A stretch of 10,623 bases of DNA from Acidimicrobiia bacterium (GTDB lineage Bacteria > Actinomycetota > Acidimicrobiia > IMCC26256 > BP-133): positions 1-10,623 of the forward strand of contig JAICYE010000038.1 in the NCBI GenBank assembly GCA_025934385.1, read 5' to 3'. The translations under genes and the position numbers were made by a program. Below, piece by piece: positions 3,840 through 9,719 of the stretch. Under the pieces are notes generated by a model that ran no database searches, was not told the DNA's origin, and worked only from the letters and a program-made list of their open reading frames with translations. Within the stretch, counting starts at the first letter, position 1. Every line of letters starts with the position of its first letter.

Positions 3840-6272
3840 TCAGCGCCGGCGGCGGCGCCGCCGGCTCAGCGCCGGGACCGCGGCCAGCGGGAGCACCGGC
3901 ACGAGCACCGCCTTGGACTTGCCCTTGCCCTTGGTCGACGTCGACTTCGTCGATGTCGACTTCGTCGTCGTGGCCTTGCCCCGGCTGTTGGAGCTCGGCG
4001 GCTTCTTCCCCTTGGCGGCGGTGGGGGGAGTCGTGCCGCTCGACCGCTTCGCCGTCGTGCTCGTCGACGACTTCGGCGCCGTCGTGGTGGTGCTGGTGGA
4101 GGACTTCGGCGCCGACGGCGCGGTCGTGGTGGTCGACGGCGCCGAGTCCGCCTGGGCCTGGGTGATCTGGATGCTCACATGGCCCTCGTTGGAGTCGGAG
4201 TTGCCGTCGTTGGCCACGAAGCTGAAGGCGTCGACGTCCACGCCGGCCGGCGCCTGGTACAGGAAGCTCCCGTCGGGCCGCAGCGTCAGCTGCCCGGCCG
4301 GGCTCGACCGCAGGCCGAAGGTGATGGCGTCCTTCTCCGGGTCCCACCCGAGCTTGGCGATCGAGCCGGCGGCCTGGCGGTTCTGGGGCACGGCGACCCA
4401 CCCGTCCTTCACCTGGGGCGGCTTGTTCGTCACGACCGTCACCCGTACGGTGGCCGGCTTGCTGGCGTTGCCGGCATTGTCGACGACGACGTAGGTGAAC
4501 GAGTCGGAGCCGGTGAACGTCCCCGCCGGAGCGGTGTAGGCGATGCGGGTGCCGGTGCGCCGGGCCATGCCGCCGGCGGCCGTGCCGAGCTCGGCGTCGT
4601 CGGTGGGCGCGCCGTTGGCGTCGGCGAAGCGGGCCTCCTTGACGCCGCCCGGGACGTTGTCGTTGGCGGTCACGTCGATCGGCGTCTGGCGGCCGGAGCG
4701 GGTGGTGAGACTGTCGTCGACGGCCACCGGCGCCCGGGCGGCGGCGCCGCCGGCGGTCACGCTGACCTTGGCCGTCGACGACTCGCCGTCGGTATCGGTG
4801 ACCCGGTACTCGAAGGTGTCGGTGCCGTTGAAGCCGCCGGTCGGCGTGTAGCCCACCTTCTGGTCGGGGCCGACCGTGGCCGAGCCGTGGGCCGGGTTCT
4901 TGATGACCGTGACGCTCTTCACGCCGTCGCACAGGCCCTTGTCGTTGGCCGTGACGTCGATGGTGACCGGGCCGCCGCCGGTGATCGTGGCGGCGTCGTC
5001 GACCGCCTCCGGCTTGTGGTCGACGTGGGCCAGGGTCACGTGGACGGTGGCGGTGGACGAGGCGCCCTTGGCGTCGGTCACGGTGTAGGTGAAGGTGTCG
5101 GGGCCGTGGTAGCAGGCGGCCGGCTGGTAGGCGACGTGATTGTCGGCCACCTGGGCCTGGCCGTGCTGGGGCGGACTCACGCTCTGGAGCGTGAGGGGGC
5201 CGTCGCCCTGGGGGGCCTTGTCGTTGGCCAGGACGTCGATCGAGAGCGGGGCGTCCTCGGGGCCGTCGGCCGAGTCGTCGGCGGCCTGGACGCCGGGGGC
5301 GGGAGCGGGGGCTGGGGCGGGGGCGGGGCCCGCGCCGGGGCCGGGGCCGGGGCCGTTGCCACCGCCGTTGCCGGACGGTGGCGGTGGCGTGACCATCAGC
5401 GCCGACATGGCCGTGATCCGGTTGTTGAGGTCCTTCCTCGAGGGGTCGCCGTACGAGGTGGCGTCGCCGAAGGCGAAGACCTGCCCGTTCGCCGTGACCA
5501 GGTAGTACCCCTGGCCGGTGGGGGTCGCGGCAATGTCGACGACCCGTTTGTCGGTGCGACCGAGGGCCGAGCCGAGATACGGGGCGTCGCCGAAGGTGAA
5601 GACGCCGCCGTCGGCGCCCACGAGCCAGTAGCCGTGACCGGTAGGGGTGGGAGCCAGGGCCTGGATCCGCTTGTTGAGGTCGTCGCCCTGGATCGAGCCG
5701 TAGTAGTTGGCGTCGCCGAACCCGTAGACCGAGCCGTCACTGAGGGCCATCCAATAGCCCTGGCCGGATGGGGTGGCGGCGAAGTCCACCACCGGCTTGC
5801 TCAGCCCCTCTCCGGCCAGGGAACCGAAGAACGGCGCGTCCCCGAAGGCGAAGACCCCGCCGTCGCTGGCCACCATCCAGTAGCCCCGCCCGCCAGGAGC
5901 GGCGGCCATCGCCGCGATCGGCCGGTTGAGCGGCTTGCCGCCCATCGAGCCGAAGTAGCCGGCGTCCCCGAAGGCGAAGACCCCGCCGTCGCTGGCCACC
6001 ATCCAGTAACCGCCGGCGGTCGCCGTGGGGACGAAGCCCACGATGGGGTTGTTGAGCGGCACCGACCCGGCCGAGCCGAAGAACGGCGCCTGGCCGTAGT
6101 TGAAGACCCCGCCGTCGCTGCCGGCCAGCCAGTACCCCTGCGTGCCGGCCGCCGTGGCCCGTTCGGGGACGCGCCCGACGAACGCCCCCACCACGGCGGC
6201 GACCGTGACGACGGCGACCGCCAGAGCGGCGCCGCGTCGCGCCACTGCGCTGCGGAAACCCTTGCTGGCCAC
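3840..6272 (-). CDS. Exported repeat protein: six propeller-type repeats, four Ig-like domains, poly-Arg tail
   Basis: An 810-residue surface protein. Start is GTG at 6272, with GGAGGG five bases upstream; a longer frame from 6323 lacks such support. Layout: signal peptide (1-42, basic start, long Ala/Val core, cleavage near ATAAG); six repeats of about 42 residues (46-294), each opening GYW and carrying SDGGVFAFGDAPFFGS-like motifs, probably a beta-propeller; a Pro/Gly/Ala linker (295-327); four Ig/cadherin-like domains of about 90-105 residues (328-708) with DVxANDK and DTFxYxVTD motifs as in Big_9-type domains; a Ser/Thr/Lys/Pro stalk (709-785); a hydrophobic stretch (788-802); and seven arginines (804-810). 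No LPxTG is present. The only two cysteines lie in the first and second Ig-like domains. Likely adhesion or cell-envelope role; binding partner unknown. Confidence 0.9.
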   Translation of the reverse strand: MASKGFRSAVARRGAALAVAVVTVAAVVGAFVGRVPERATAAGTQGYWLAGSDGGVFNYGQAPFFGSAGSVPLNNPIVGFVPTATAGGYWMVASDGGVFAFGDAGYFGSMGGKPLNRPIAAMAAAPGGRGYWMVASDGGVFAFGDAPFFGSLAGEGLSKPVVDFAATPSGQGYWMALSDGSVYGFGDANYYGSIQGDDLNKRIQALAPTPTGHGYWLVGADGGVFTFGDAPYLGSALGRTDKRVVDIAATPTGQGYYLVTANGQVFAFGDATSYGDPSRKDLNNRITAMSALMVTPPPPSGNGGGNGPGPGPGAGPAPAPAPAPAPGVQAADDSADGPEDAPLSIDVLANDKAPQGDGPLTLQSVSPPQHGQAQVADNHVAYQPAACYHGPDTFTYTVTDAKGASSTATVHVTLAHVDHKPEAVDDAATITGGGPVTIDVTANDKGLCDGVKSVTVIKNPAHGSATVGPDQKVGYTPTGGFNGTDTFEYRVTDTDGESSTAKVSVTAGGAAARAPVAVDDSLTTRSGRQTPIDVTANDNVPGGVKEARFADANGAPTDDAELGTAAGGMARRTGTRIAYTAPAGTFTGSDSFTYVVVDNAGNASKPATVRVTVVTNKPPQVKDGWVAVPQNRQAAGSIAKLGWDPEKDAITFGLRSSPAGQLTLRPDGSFLYQAPAGVDVDAFSFVANDGNSDSNEGHVSIQITQAQADSAPSTTTTAPSAPKSSTSTTTTAPKSSTSTTAKRSSGTTPPTAAKGKKPPSSNSRGKATTTKSTSTKSTSTKGKGKSKAVLVPVLPLAAVPALSRRRRRRR
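3845..3865. repeat. 9-bp GC hairpin inside the poly-arginine codons
   Basis: GCCGGCGGC (3845-3853) and GCCGCCGGC (3857-3865) are perfect inverted repeats around GGC. They coincide with the arginine codons that end the surface-protein gene, just before its stop at 3842-3840. In mRNA this would be a very stable hairpin at the 3' end, with no T run after it. It may help end transcription or protect the message, or may simply follow from CGG/CGC codons. Confidence 0.45.
3940..3969 (-). repeat. 15-bp tandem repeat coding KSTST units in the stalk
   Basis: Two copies of a 15-bp unit (3940-3954 and 3955-3969) share their first 13 bases and encode the repeated KSTST of the Ser/Thr/Lys stalk. The unit length keeps frame, so copy-number change would lengthen or shorten the stalk without breaking the gene. 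Confidence 0.6.
5836..6008 (-). repeat. 47-bp exact repeat between propeller repeats 2 and 3
   Basis: Bases 5836-5882 and 5962-6008 are identical over 47 bp and lie 126 bp apart, exactly 42 codons. They encode the SDGGVFAFGDA core of two neighbouring propeller-type repeats. The other repeats are more diverged in DNA. Such identity suggests recent duplication or gene conversion and could allow in-frame loss or gain of a repeat. Confidence 0.8.
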
Positions 6273-6277
6273 GGGGT

Positions 6278-6283
6278 CCCTCC
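6278..6283 (-). promoter_or_regulatory. Ribosome binding site GGAGGG setting the surface-protein start
   Basis: On the minus strand GGAGGG is followed by ACCCC and the GTG at 6272. The resulting N-terminus begins MASKGFRSAVARRG, a clean basic n-region of a signal peptide, whereas the longer frame would add 17 residues with an earlier hydrophobic patch. Confidence 0.6.
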
Positions 6284-6382
6284 GCCCGATCAGCGCACCT
6301 GCAACTCCAACGGCGTGTACCACTTATGTCTCAAAGCGCGCCGACGCTACCCCAGCAACACTGGCCCCGTCGAGTGGGAGAT

Positions 6383-6403
6383 GCGGCCGATGTTCCGGCC
6401 CGC
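6383..6403 (-). terminator. Possible hairpin after the Cys/His-rich protein gene
   Basis: On the minus strand GCGGGCCG (6403-6396) pairs with CGGCCGC (6389-6383) across a 6-base loop, with one bulged G. It starts 16 bases after the stop of the secreted-protein gene. No T run follows, so if it ends transcription it is of the U-less actinobacterial kind. The rest of 6273-6419 must hold any promoter of the surface-protein gene, but I could not pick a convincing -35/-10 pair. Confidence 0.3.
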
Positions 6404-6419
6404 TTTGAAGCTCGCCCCG

Positions 6420-7028
6420 TCAGCCCTTGCAGCGGGGGTAGTTCGTGCAGTCCTCGGAGTAGCGGCAGGCCTGGTGGTACCGGTTCTGGTCGCGGTAGCG
6501 GTCGGAGCGGCAGTTCCACTGGCCTTCGTCACGGGGCGACGGACCGTAGTTCCCGTCGTAGCAGTCGCCCCGGTCGCCGCTGTAGCCGCAGGCGTCGTTG
6601 TAGCCGCCGCCGCCGTAGCCGTAGCCGTAGCCGTACGGGTAGCCGTAGCCGTAGGGGGGGTACCCGTAGTAGTAGCCGCAGCACCCGTCGTCGAAGTGGT
6701 CGTGATCGTGGCGGGCGTGTCCGCCGCCGCGGCCGTGATCGTCGCTGTCGCGGCTGCCGTGGCGGGTGCCGGAGCGGCCCGAGGCGGACTCGCCCGAGTG
6801 GCTCGAACCCGAGTGGCTGGAGCCGGAGCGGCCGGCACTCGAGTGGCCGGAGCCCGTGCTGCCGCCGCCGGAGTGACCGCCGCCGCCACCGCTGTGGTAC
6901 CCGGAGTTGCCGCCACCGTGGCTGCCGCCGCCTCCCCCGCCGCCGCCGTGGGCGAACGCGCCCTGGGGCGTTCCGAACAGCATGAGTGCTCCCGCCAGCG
7001 CGGCGAGGAGGACGAATCGCTTCCGCAT
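6420..7028 (-). CDS. Secreted Gly/Ser/His/Tyr-rich protein with eight cysteines
   Basis: A 202-residue exported protein. Residues 1-26 form a clear signal peptide (MRKRFVLLAALAGALMLFG, cleavage near AFA). The mature N-terminal half (about 27-100) is low complexity: runs of glycine, then Ser/Gly/His repeats such as SGSSHSGSSHSGE. A His/Asp cluster follows (HARHDHDHFDD), then CC and a Tyr/Gly/Pro-rich stretch of YGYP and YGYG units. The last 60 residues carry six further spaced cysteines with many Tyr, Asp and Arg, suggesting a small disulfide-linked or metal-binding domain. The ATG at 7028 has only a weak AGGG upstream. It lies 147 bases ahead of the surface-protein gene on the same strand. 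No family recognised; binding of metal or wall polymer is only a guess. Confidence 0.8.
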   Translation of the reverse strand: MRKRFVLLAALAGALMLFGTPQGAFAHGGGGGGGGSHGGGNSGYHSGGGGGHSGGGSTGSGHSSAGRSGSSHSGSSHSGESASGRSGTRHGSRDSDDHGRGGGHARHDHDHFDDGCCGYYYGYPPYGYGYPYGYGYGYGGGGYNDACGYSGDRGDCYDGNYGPSPRDEGQWNCRSDRYRDQNRYHQACRYSEDCTNYPRCKG

Positions 7029-7040
7029 CGGCCCTGTCCC

Positions 7041-7062
7041 TTCGTGACCCCTCTTCGTGACC
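7041..7062. repeat. Direct repeat TTCGTGACC x2, 13-bp period, upstream of the secreted-protein gene
   Basis: TTCGTGACC occurs at 7041-7049 and 7054-7062 (GGTCACGAA on the coding strand), 13-21 and 26-34 bases before the ATG at 7028. It could be a regulator binding site with two tandem half-sites or a local duplication. The remaining bases to 7121 show no clear promoter. Confidence 0.35.
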
Positions 7063-7121
7063 GGAAGCTTACGGACGATCCTGACAAATGGGACACCGCG
7101 GCCGGAAATGCCACCGTTTCT

Positions 7122-7871
7122 TCAGCAATCTCTCAGGCCGTCCGGCGTCAGGAGGTAGGCGCCGGAGGGGCGATCGCTCGACGAAACGAGGTCGGCGATG
7201 TGGCGGCCGACGGACTCCGGCCCGAGGGCGGGGCCCGACCGGCTGACGACCTCGTCGGGGTCGACACCGTCCCGCCGGGCGTAGGCGGCGACGGCCATGG
7301 CACCCAGGTCGGTGCCCGGAGTCAGCTTGGGGAGGACGGAGACGAACCGGATGCCCAGCCCGGCCCGCGCCGACTCGTCGGCGGCGTAGGCGGCGATGAA
7401 GCGGATCGTCGCCTTGGCGCCGGCGTAACCGCCGCTCAGCGGGGAGCCGAACAGCGCCGCGCCGCTGGAGAAGGCGATCACCGTGCTCTCCGGCGCCAGC
7501 GGGAGCAGCAGCGATTCCCGGATCCAGTGGAAGGCCTGCCGCACGTCGACCTCCCAGTTGCGGCTGAAGCTCTCCCACGTCTGGTGCTGGAGCGGGCGCA
7601 TCAGCGGTGCGGCACCGGCGTTGAGGACCATCGTCCCCGGCCGGTACCGCTCGAGGAGCGTGCCGGCCACGACCGGGTCGGCGACGTCGGCGGTGACGAT
7701 GGTGATCGACCCGCCGAGGGCGGACCGCAGCTGCTCCAGCTGTCCGGTGTTCCGGGCCACGGCCACGACCTCGGCGCCGGCGTCGTGGAGGGCGACGGCG
7801 ATGGCCCGGCCGAAGCCGCGGCCGGCACCGGTCACGAGTGCGGTCGTTCCCTCGAGTTCCGTCCAGCTCAT
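7122..7871 (-). CDS. Short-chain dehydrogenase/reductase (SDR family oxidoreductase)
   Basis: A 249-residue classical SDR, the usual length for the family, acting in the cytoplasm on an unknown alcohol or carbonyl substrate with NAD(H) or NADP(H). The Rossmann glycine motif is TGAGRGFG (about residues 14-21) after strand TTALV. DVAD (about 62-65) fits the adenine-ring contact, and NAG (about 83-85) is the structural motif. FSSGAALFG (about 135-143) supplies the active-site serine, and YAGAK (about 149-153) gives the catalytic Tyr and Lys. An arginine after the first strand (VAVARN) suggests NADPH preference, as an inference. The start is ATG 7871, six bases after AAAGGAGG. It diverges from the sigma-factor gene, so the 152-bp gap probably holds both promoters. 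Substrate cannot be told. Confidence 0.92.
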   Translation of the reverse strand: MSWTELEGTTALVTGAGRGFGRAIAVALHDAGAEVVAVARNTGQLEQLRSALGGSITIVTADVADPVVAGTLLERYRPGTMVLNAGAAPLMRPLQHQTWESFSRNWEVDVRQAFHWIRESLLLPLAPESTVIAFSSGAALFGSPLSGGYAGAKATIRFIAAYAADESARAGLGIRFVSVLPKLTPGTDLGAMAVAAYARRDGVDPDEVVSRSGPALGPESVGRHIADLVSSSDRPSGAYLLTPDGLRDC

Positions 7872-7877
7872 CACAAG

Positions 7878-7885
7878 CCTCCTTT
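7878..7885 (-). promoter_or_regulatory. Strong ribosome binding site AAAGGAGG of the SDR gene
   Basis: On the minus strand AAAGGAGG is followed by six bases and ATG 7871. It favours that ATG over the adjacent GTG at 7874, whose spacing would be only three bases. It is the strongest ribosome site on the minus strand of the window. Confidence 0.7.
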
Positions 7886-7899
7886 GGAAGATTCGGTCG

Positions 7900-7923
7900 G
7901 CCGGGCAGACACCGCGGCCCGGC
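7900..7923. promoter_or_regulatory. 7-bp inverted repeat between the divergent SDR and sigma genes
   Basis: GCCGGGC (7900-7906) and GCCCGGC (7917-7923) are perfect arms around a 10-base centre, placed 29-52 bases upstream of the SDR start. It could be an operator serving one or both divergent genes, but short GC palindromes are common by chance in such DNA. Confidence 0.25.
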
Positions 7924-7950
7924 GAAAGTGGGCGGCGTCCGGAGCGCCCA

Positions 7951-7979
7951 GTTCGCCGATCGGCCGGTGTCGGTACGCT
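7951..7979 (+). promoter_or_regulatory. Weak candidate promoter of the sigma-factor gene
   Basis: GTTCGC (7951-7956) and TACGCT (7974-7979) are 17 bases apart, the latter fitting TANNNT. Transcription would start near 7986, about 38 bases before the chosen start. The -35 match is poor, and the gene could instead use an ECF-type promoter I cannot identify. Confidence 0.2.
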
Positions 7980-8023
7980 CGGGTCGACAAGGAGCGGGAG
8001 AGACGTGCTGCGATGGTGGAGTG

Positions 8024-9034
8024 GTGACGGCCGATCTGCTGACGAGGGCGAGGACGGGCGACGGCAACGCCTTCCGGGAACTGACGGAGCCGTACCGGCG
8101 CGAGCTGCAGGTGCACTGCTACCGGATGCTCGGTTCGTTCCAGGACGCCGAGGACGTTCTGCAGGACACGCTGCTCGCCGCCTGGCAGGGCCTCGGCGGC
8201 TTCGAGGGGCGCGCCTCCGCCCGCACCTGGCTCTACCGGATCGCCACCAACCGGTGCCTCAACGCCCTGCGGTCGAAGAAACGACGTCCGGCTGTGGAGT
8301 GGTCGCTCCCCGGGGTTGAGCCGCCCGAGCCGACCCGGCTCGGCGAGGTCCTCTGGCTCGAGCCCTATCCCGACGCGCTTCTCGAGGGGGCGGTCGGCGC
8401 GCCGCTCGGCCCGGAGGCCCGCTACGAAGCGACCGAGGCCGTCTCGCTGGCCTTCGTGACCGCCCTGCAGTTGCTCCCCGCCCGGCAGCGCGCCGTGCTG
8501 ATCCTGCGCGACGTCCTCGGCTATCACGCCGACGAGGTGGCGGAGATGCTCGATTCGACGGTGGAGTCGGTCACCAGCGCGCTGAAGCGGGCCCGGGCGG
8601 CGCTGCAGAGCCGGCTGCCGGCGACCGGTGCCGAGCGCGACGCCCCGCCCACCCCCGGCTCACCGGCCGAGCAGGCGCTCGTGGACCGGTTCGTCCGGGC
8701 CTACCAGTCCGGCGACGTCGACGCCCTGGTGGCGCTGCTGACCGAGGACGTCTGCGTCTCCATGCCGCCGATGCCGTTCGAGTACCAGGGCCGCGACGTC
8801 GTGGCCCGCTTCTTCGCCACGATCATCCGCGCCGGCCGCACGTACGACCTCGTCCCCACCCGGGCCAACGGCCAGGTGGCCTTCGCCGCCTACCTCCGCT
8901 CCCCCGCCGGCGGCCTCCGCCACGGCGCCGGCCTCCTCGTCCTCACATTGGCCGGCGACCGGATCAGCGCCGTGACCCGGTTCGAGAGCGGCATCCTGTC
9001 CCGGTTCGGGATGCCCCACACGCTGCCGGACTGA
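8024..9034 (+). CDS. ECF sigma factor with SnoaL-like C-terminal domain (SigG/SigX5-like)
   Basis: A 336-residue extracytoplasmic-function sigma factor, longer than the 180-200 residues of simple ECFs. Region sigma-2 spans about residues 10-80 (AFRELTEPYRRELQVHCYRMLGS, then DAEDVLQDTLLAAW and RTWLYRIATNRCLNALR). A linker follows (80-140), then region sigma-4 at about 145-200 (LLPARQRAVLILRDVLGYHADEVAEML, then TSALKRARAAL). Residues about 215-325 form a SnoaL/NTF2-like domain (DRFVRAYQSGDVDALVALLTEDV and on), which in such sigma factors replaces an anti-sigma partner or binds a ligand. The start is GTG 8024, with GTG 8021 as an alternative; both have GGTGGA close by, and they give the family's usual opening TADLLTRARTGDGNAFREL. 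No anti-sigma gene is adjacent. The next gene follows after 3 bases, so they are probably co-translated. Promoter targets unknown. Confidence 0.92.
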   Translation: MTADLLTRARTGDGNAFRELTEPYRRELQVHCYRMLGSFQDAEDVLQDTLLAAWQGLGGFEGRASARTWLYRIATNRCLNALRSKKRRPAVEWSLPGVEPPEPTRLGEVLWLEPYPDALLEGAVGAPLGPEARYEATEAVSLAFVTALQLLPARQRAVLILRDVLGYHADEVAEMLDSTVESVTSALKRARAALQSRLPATGAERDAPPTPGSPAEQALVDRFVRAYQSGDVDALVALLTEDVCVSMPPMPFEYQGRDVVARFFATIIRAGRTYDLVPTRANGQVAFAAYLRSPAGGLRHGAGLLVLTLAGDRISAVTRFESGILSRFGMPHTLPD

Positions 9035-9037
9035 GCA

Positions 9038-9667
9038 ATGACACTCCAACTCATCGGCGCCGGCCTGGGCCGGACGGGGACCACGTCGCTCCGGCTCGCA
9101 CTCCGGCAGCTCCTCGGCGGTCCCTGCTACCACATGATGGAGGTGTCCCCCCGGCCCGACCACGTGGCGGCGTGGCATGCGGCGGCGCTGGGGACGATGC
9201 CCGACTGGCACAGCCTCTTCAGCGGTTTCGTCGCCACGGTCGACTGGCCCGCAGCAGGGTTCTGGCCGGAGCTCTGCGAGGCCTTTCCCGATGCCGTCGT
9301 CCTCCTCTCCGTGCGGGAGAGCCCGGAGGTGTGGTGGAGGAGCGCCAGCCGGACCATCCTGCACGTGGCGGAGCGCGGCGCCGTTCCATCGGACGACGCC
9401 GATTGGTTCGCCATGTACCTCGACTTCCTGCGGAACCGCTTCACCCCGCAATGGCAGGACCGGGCGGCCGCCATGGAGGCCTACACCCGCCACAATGATG
9501 CCGTCCGGGCCCGGGTGCCGCCGGGCCACCTGGTCGAGTGGCGACCAGGCGACGGTTGGGAACCCCTCTGCGCCCCGCTGCGGGTCCCTGTTCCCAGCGA
9601 GCCCTTCCCCATGACCAACAGCACCGCCGAGTTCCGAGCCCGCGCCGGATGGGACGAAGCCGTCTGA
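9038..9667 (+). CDS. Sulfotransferase-family P-loop protein
   Basis: A 209-residue protein of the Sulfotransfer_4-like group, which in general transfers a sulfuryl group from PAPS. The PAPS-binding P-loop GLGRTGTTSLRLAL lies at about residues 9-22. A second conserved element, VVLLSVRESPEVWWRSA (about 87-103), carries the Arg and Ser expected at the 3'-phosphate site. W- and F-rich helices follow (WFAMYLDFLRNRF). The C-terminal part contains LVEWRPGDGWEPLCAPLRVPVPSEPFP, a typical family ending. Length is normal for this subgroup. The ATG at 9038 comes three bases after the sigma-factor stop (TGA 9032-9034), so translation is likely coupled. Acceptor unknown; some relatives lack shown activity. 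The linkage suggests the sulfotransferase is expressed together with the sigma factor. Confidence 0.88.
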   Translation: MTLQLIGAGLGRTGTTSLRLALRQLLGGPCYHMMEVSPRPDHVAAWHAAALGTMPDWHSLFSGFVATVDWPAAGFWPELCEAFPDAVVLLSVRESPEVWWRSASRTILHVAERGAVPSDDADWFAMYLDFLRNRFTPQWQDRAAAMEAYTRHNDAVRARVPPGHLVEWRPGDGWEPLCAPLRVPVPSEPFPMTNSTAEFRARAGWDEAV

Positions 9668-9707
9668 GGTGGAGGCGCCGGTGCAGGCGCACGACACCGC
9701 TCACGTC

Positions 9708-9713
9708 TAAGTT
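9708..9713 (+). promoter_or_regulatory. -10-like TAAGTT placed for leaderless P450 transcript
   Basis: TAAGTT fits TANNNT and ends six bases before the GTG at 9720, so transcription would start on the start codon itself. No ribosome site is visible before that GTG, which agrees with leaderless translation, common in Actinobacteria. No good -35 is seen in 9680-9692. Confidence 0.35.
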
Positions 9714-9719
9714 CGTCGG

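Noticed and set aside
5281..5380. GC-rich low-complexity DNA that looks like a repeat array
   Set aside because: It encodes the Pro/Gly/Ala linker between the propeller repeats and the first Ig-like domain; it is not a CRISPR or independent repeat element.
6273..6323. Longer start of the surface protein at 6323
   Set aside because: No ribosome site there, and GTG 6272 has GGAGGG at correct spacing and gives a better signal peptide.
7838..8023. N-terminal extension of the sigma factor upstream to 7838
   Set aside because: The extension would overlap the SDR start and adds low-complexity residues before the family's normal N-terminus; GTG 8024 fits the family.
3747..8027. A plus-strand open frame of 1426 codons across five genes
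   Set aside because: It is antisense to the surface protein, the Cys/His-rich protein and the SDR, all with clear domains or signal peptides. Its product is low-complexity Arg/Gly/Val/Ala sequence without any domain. Long antisense frames are expected in DNA with this third-position GC bias.
9681..9692. GTGC-AGGC-GCAC as a terminator after the sulfotransferase gene
   Set aside because: Only four base pairs with no T run; too weak to call.
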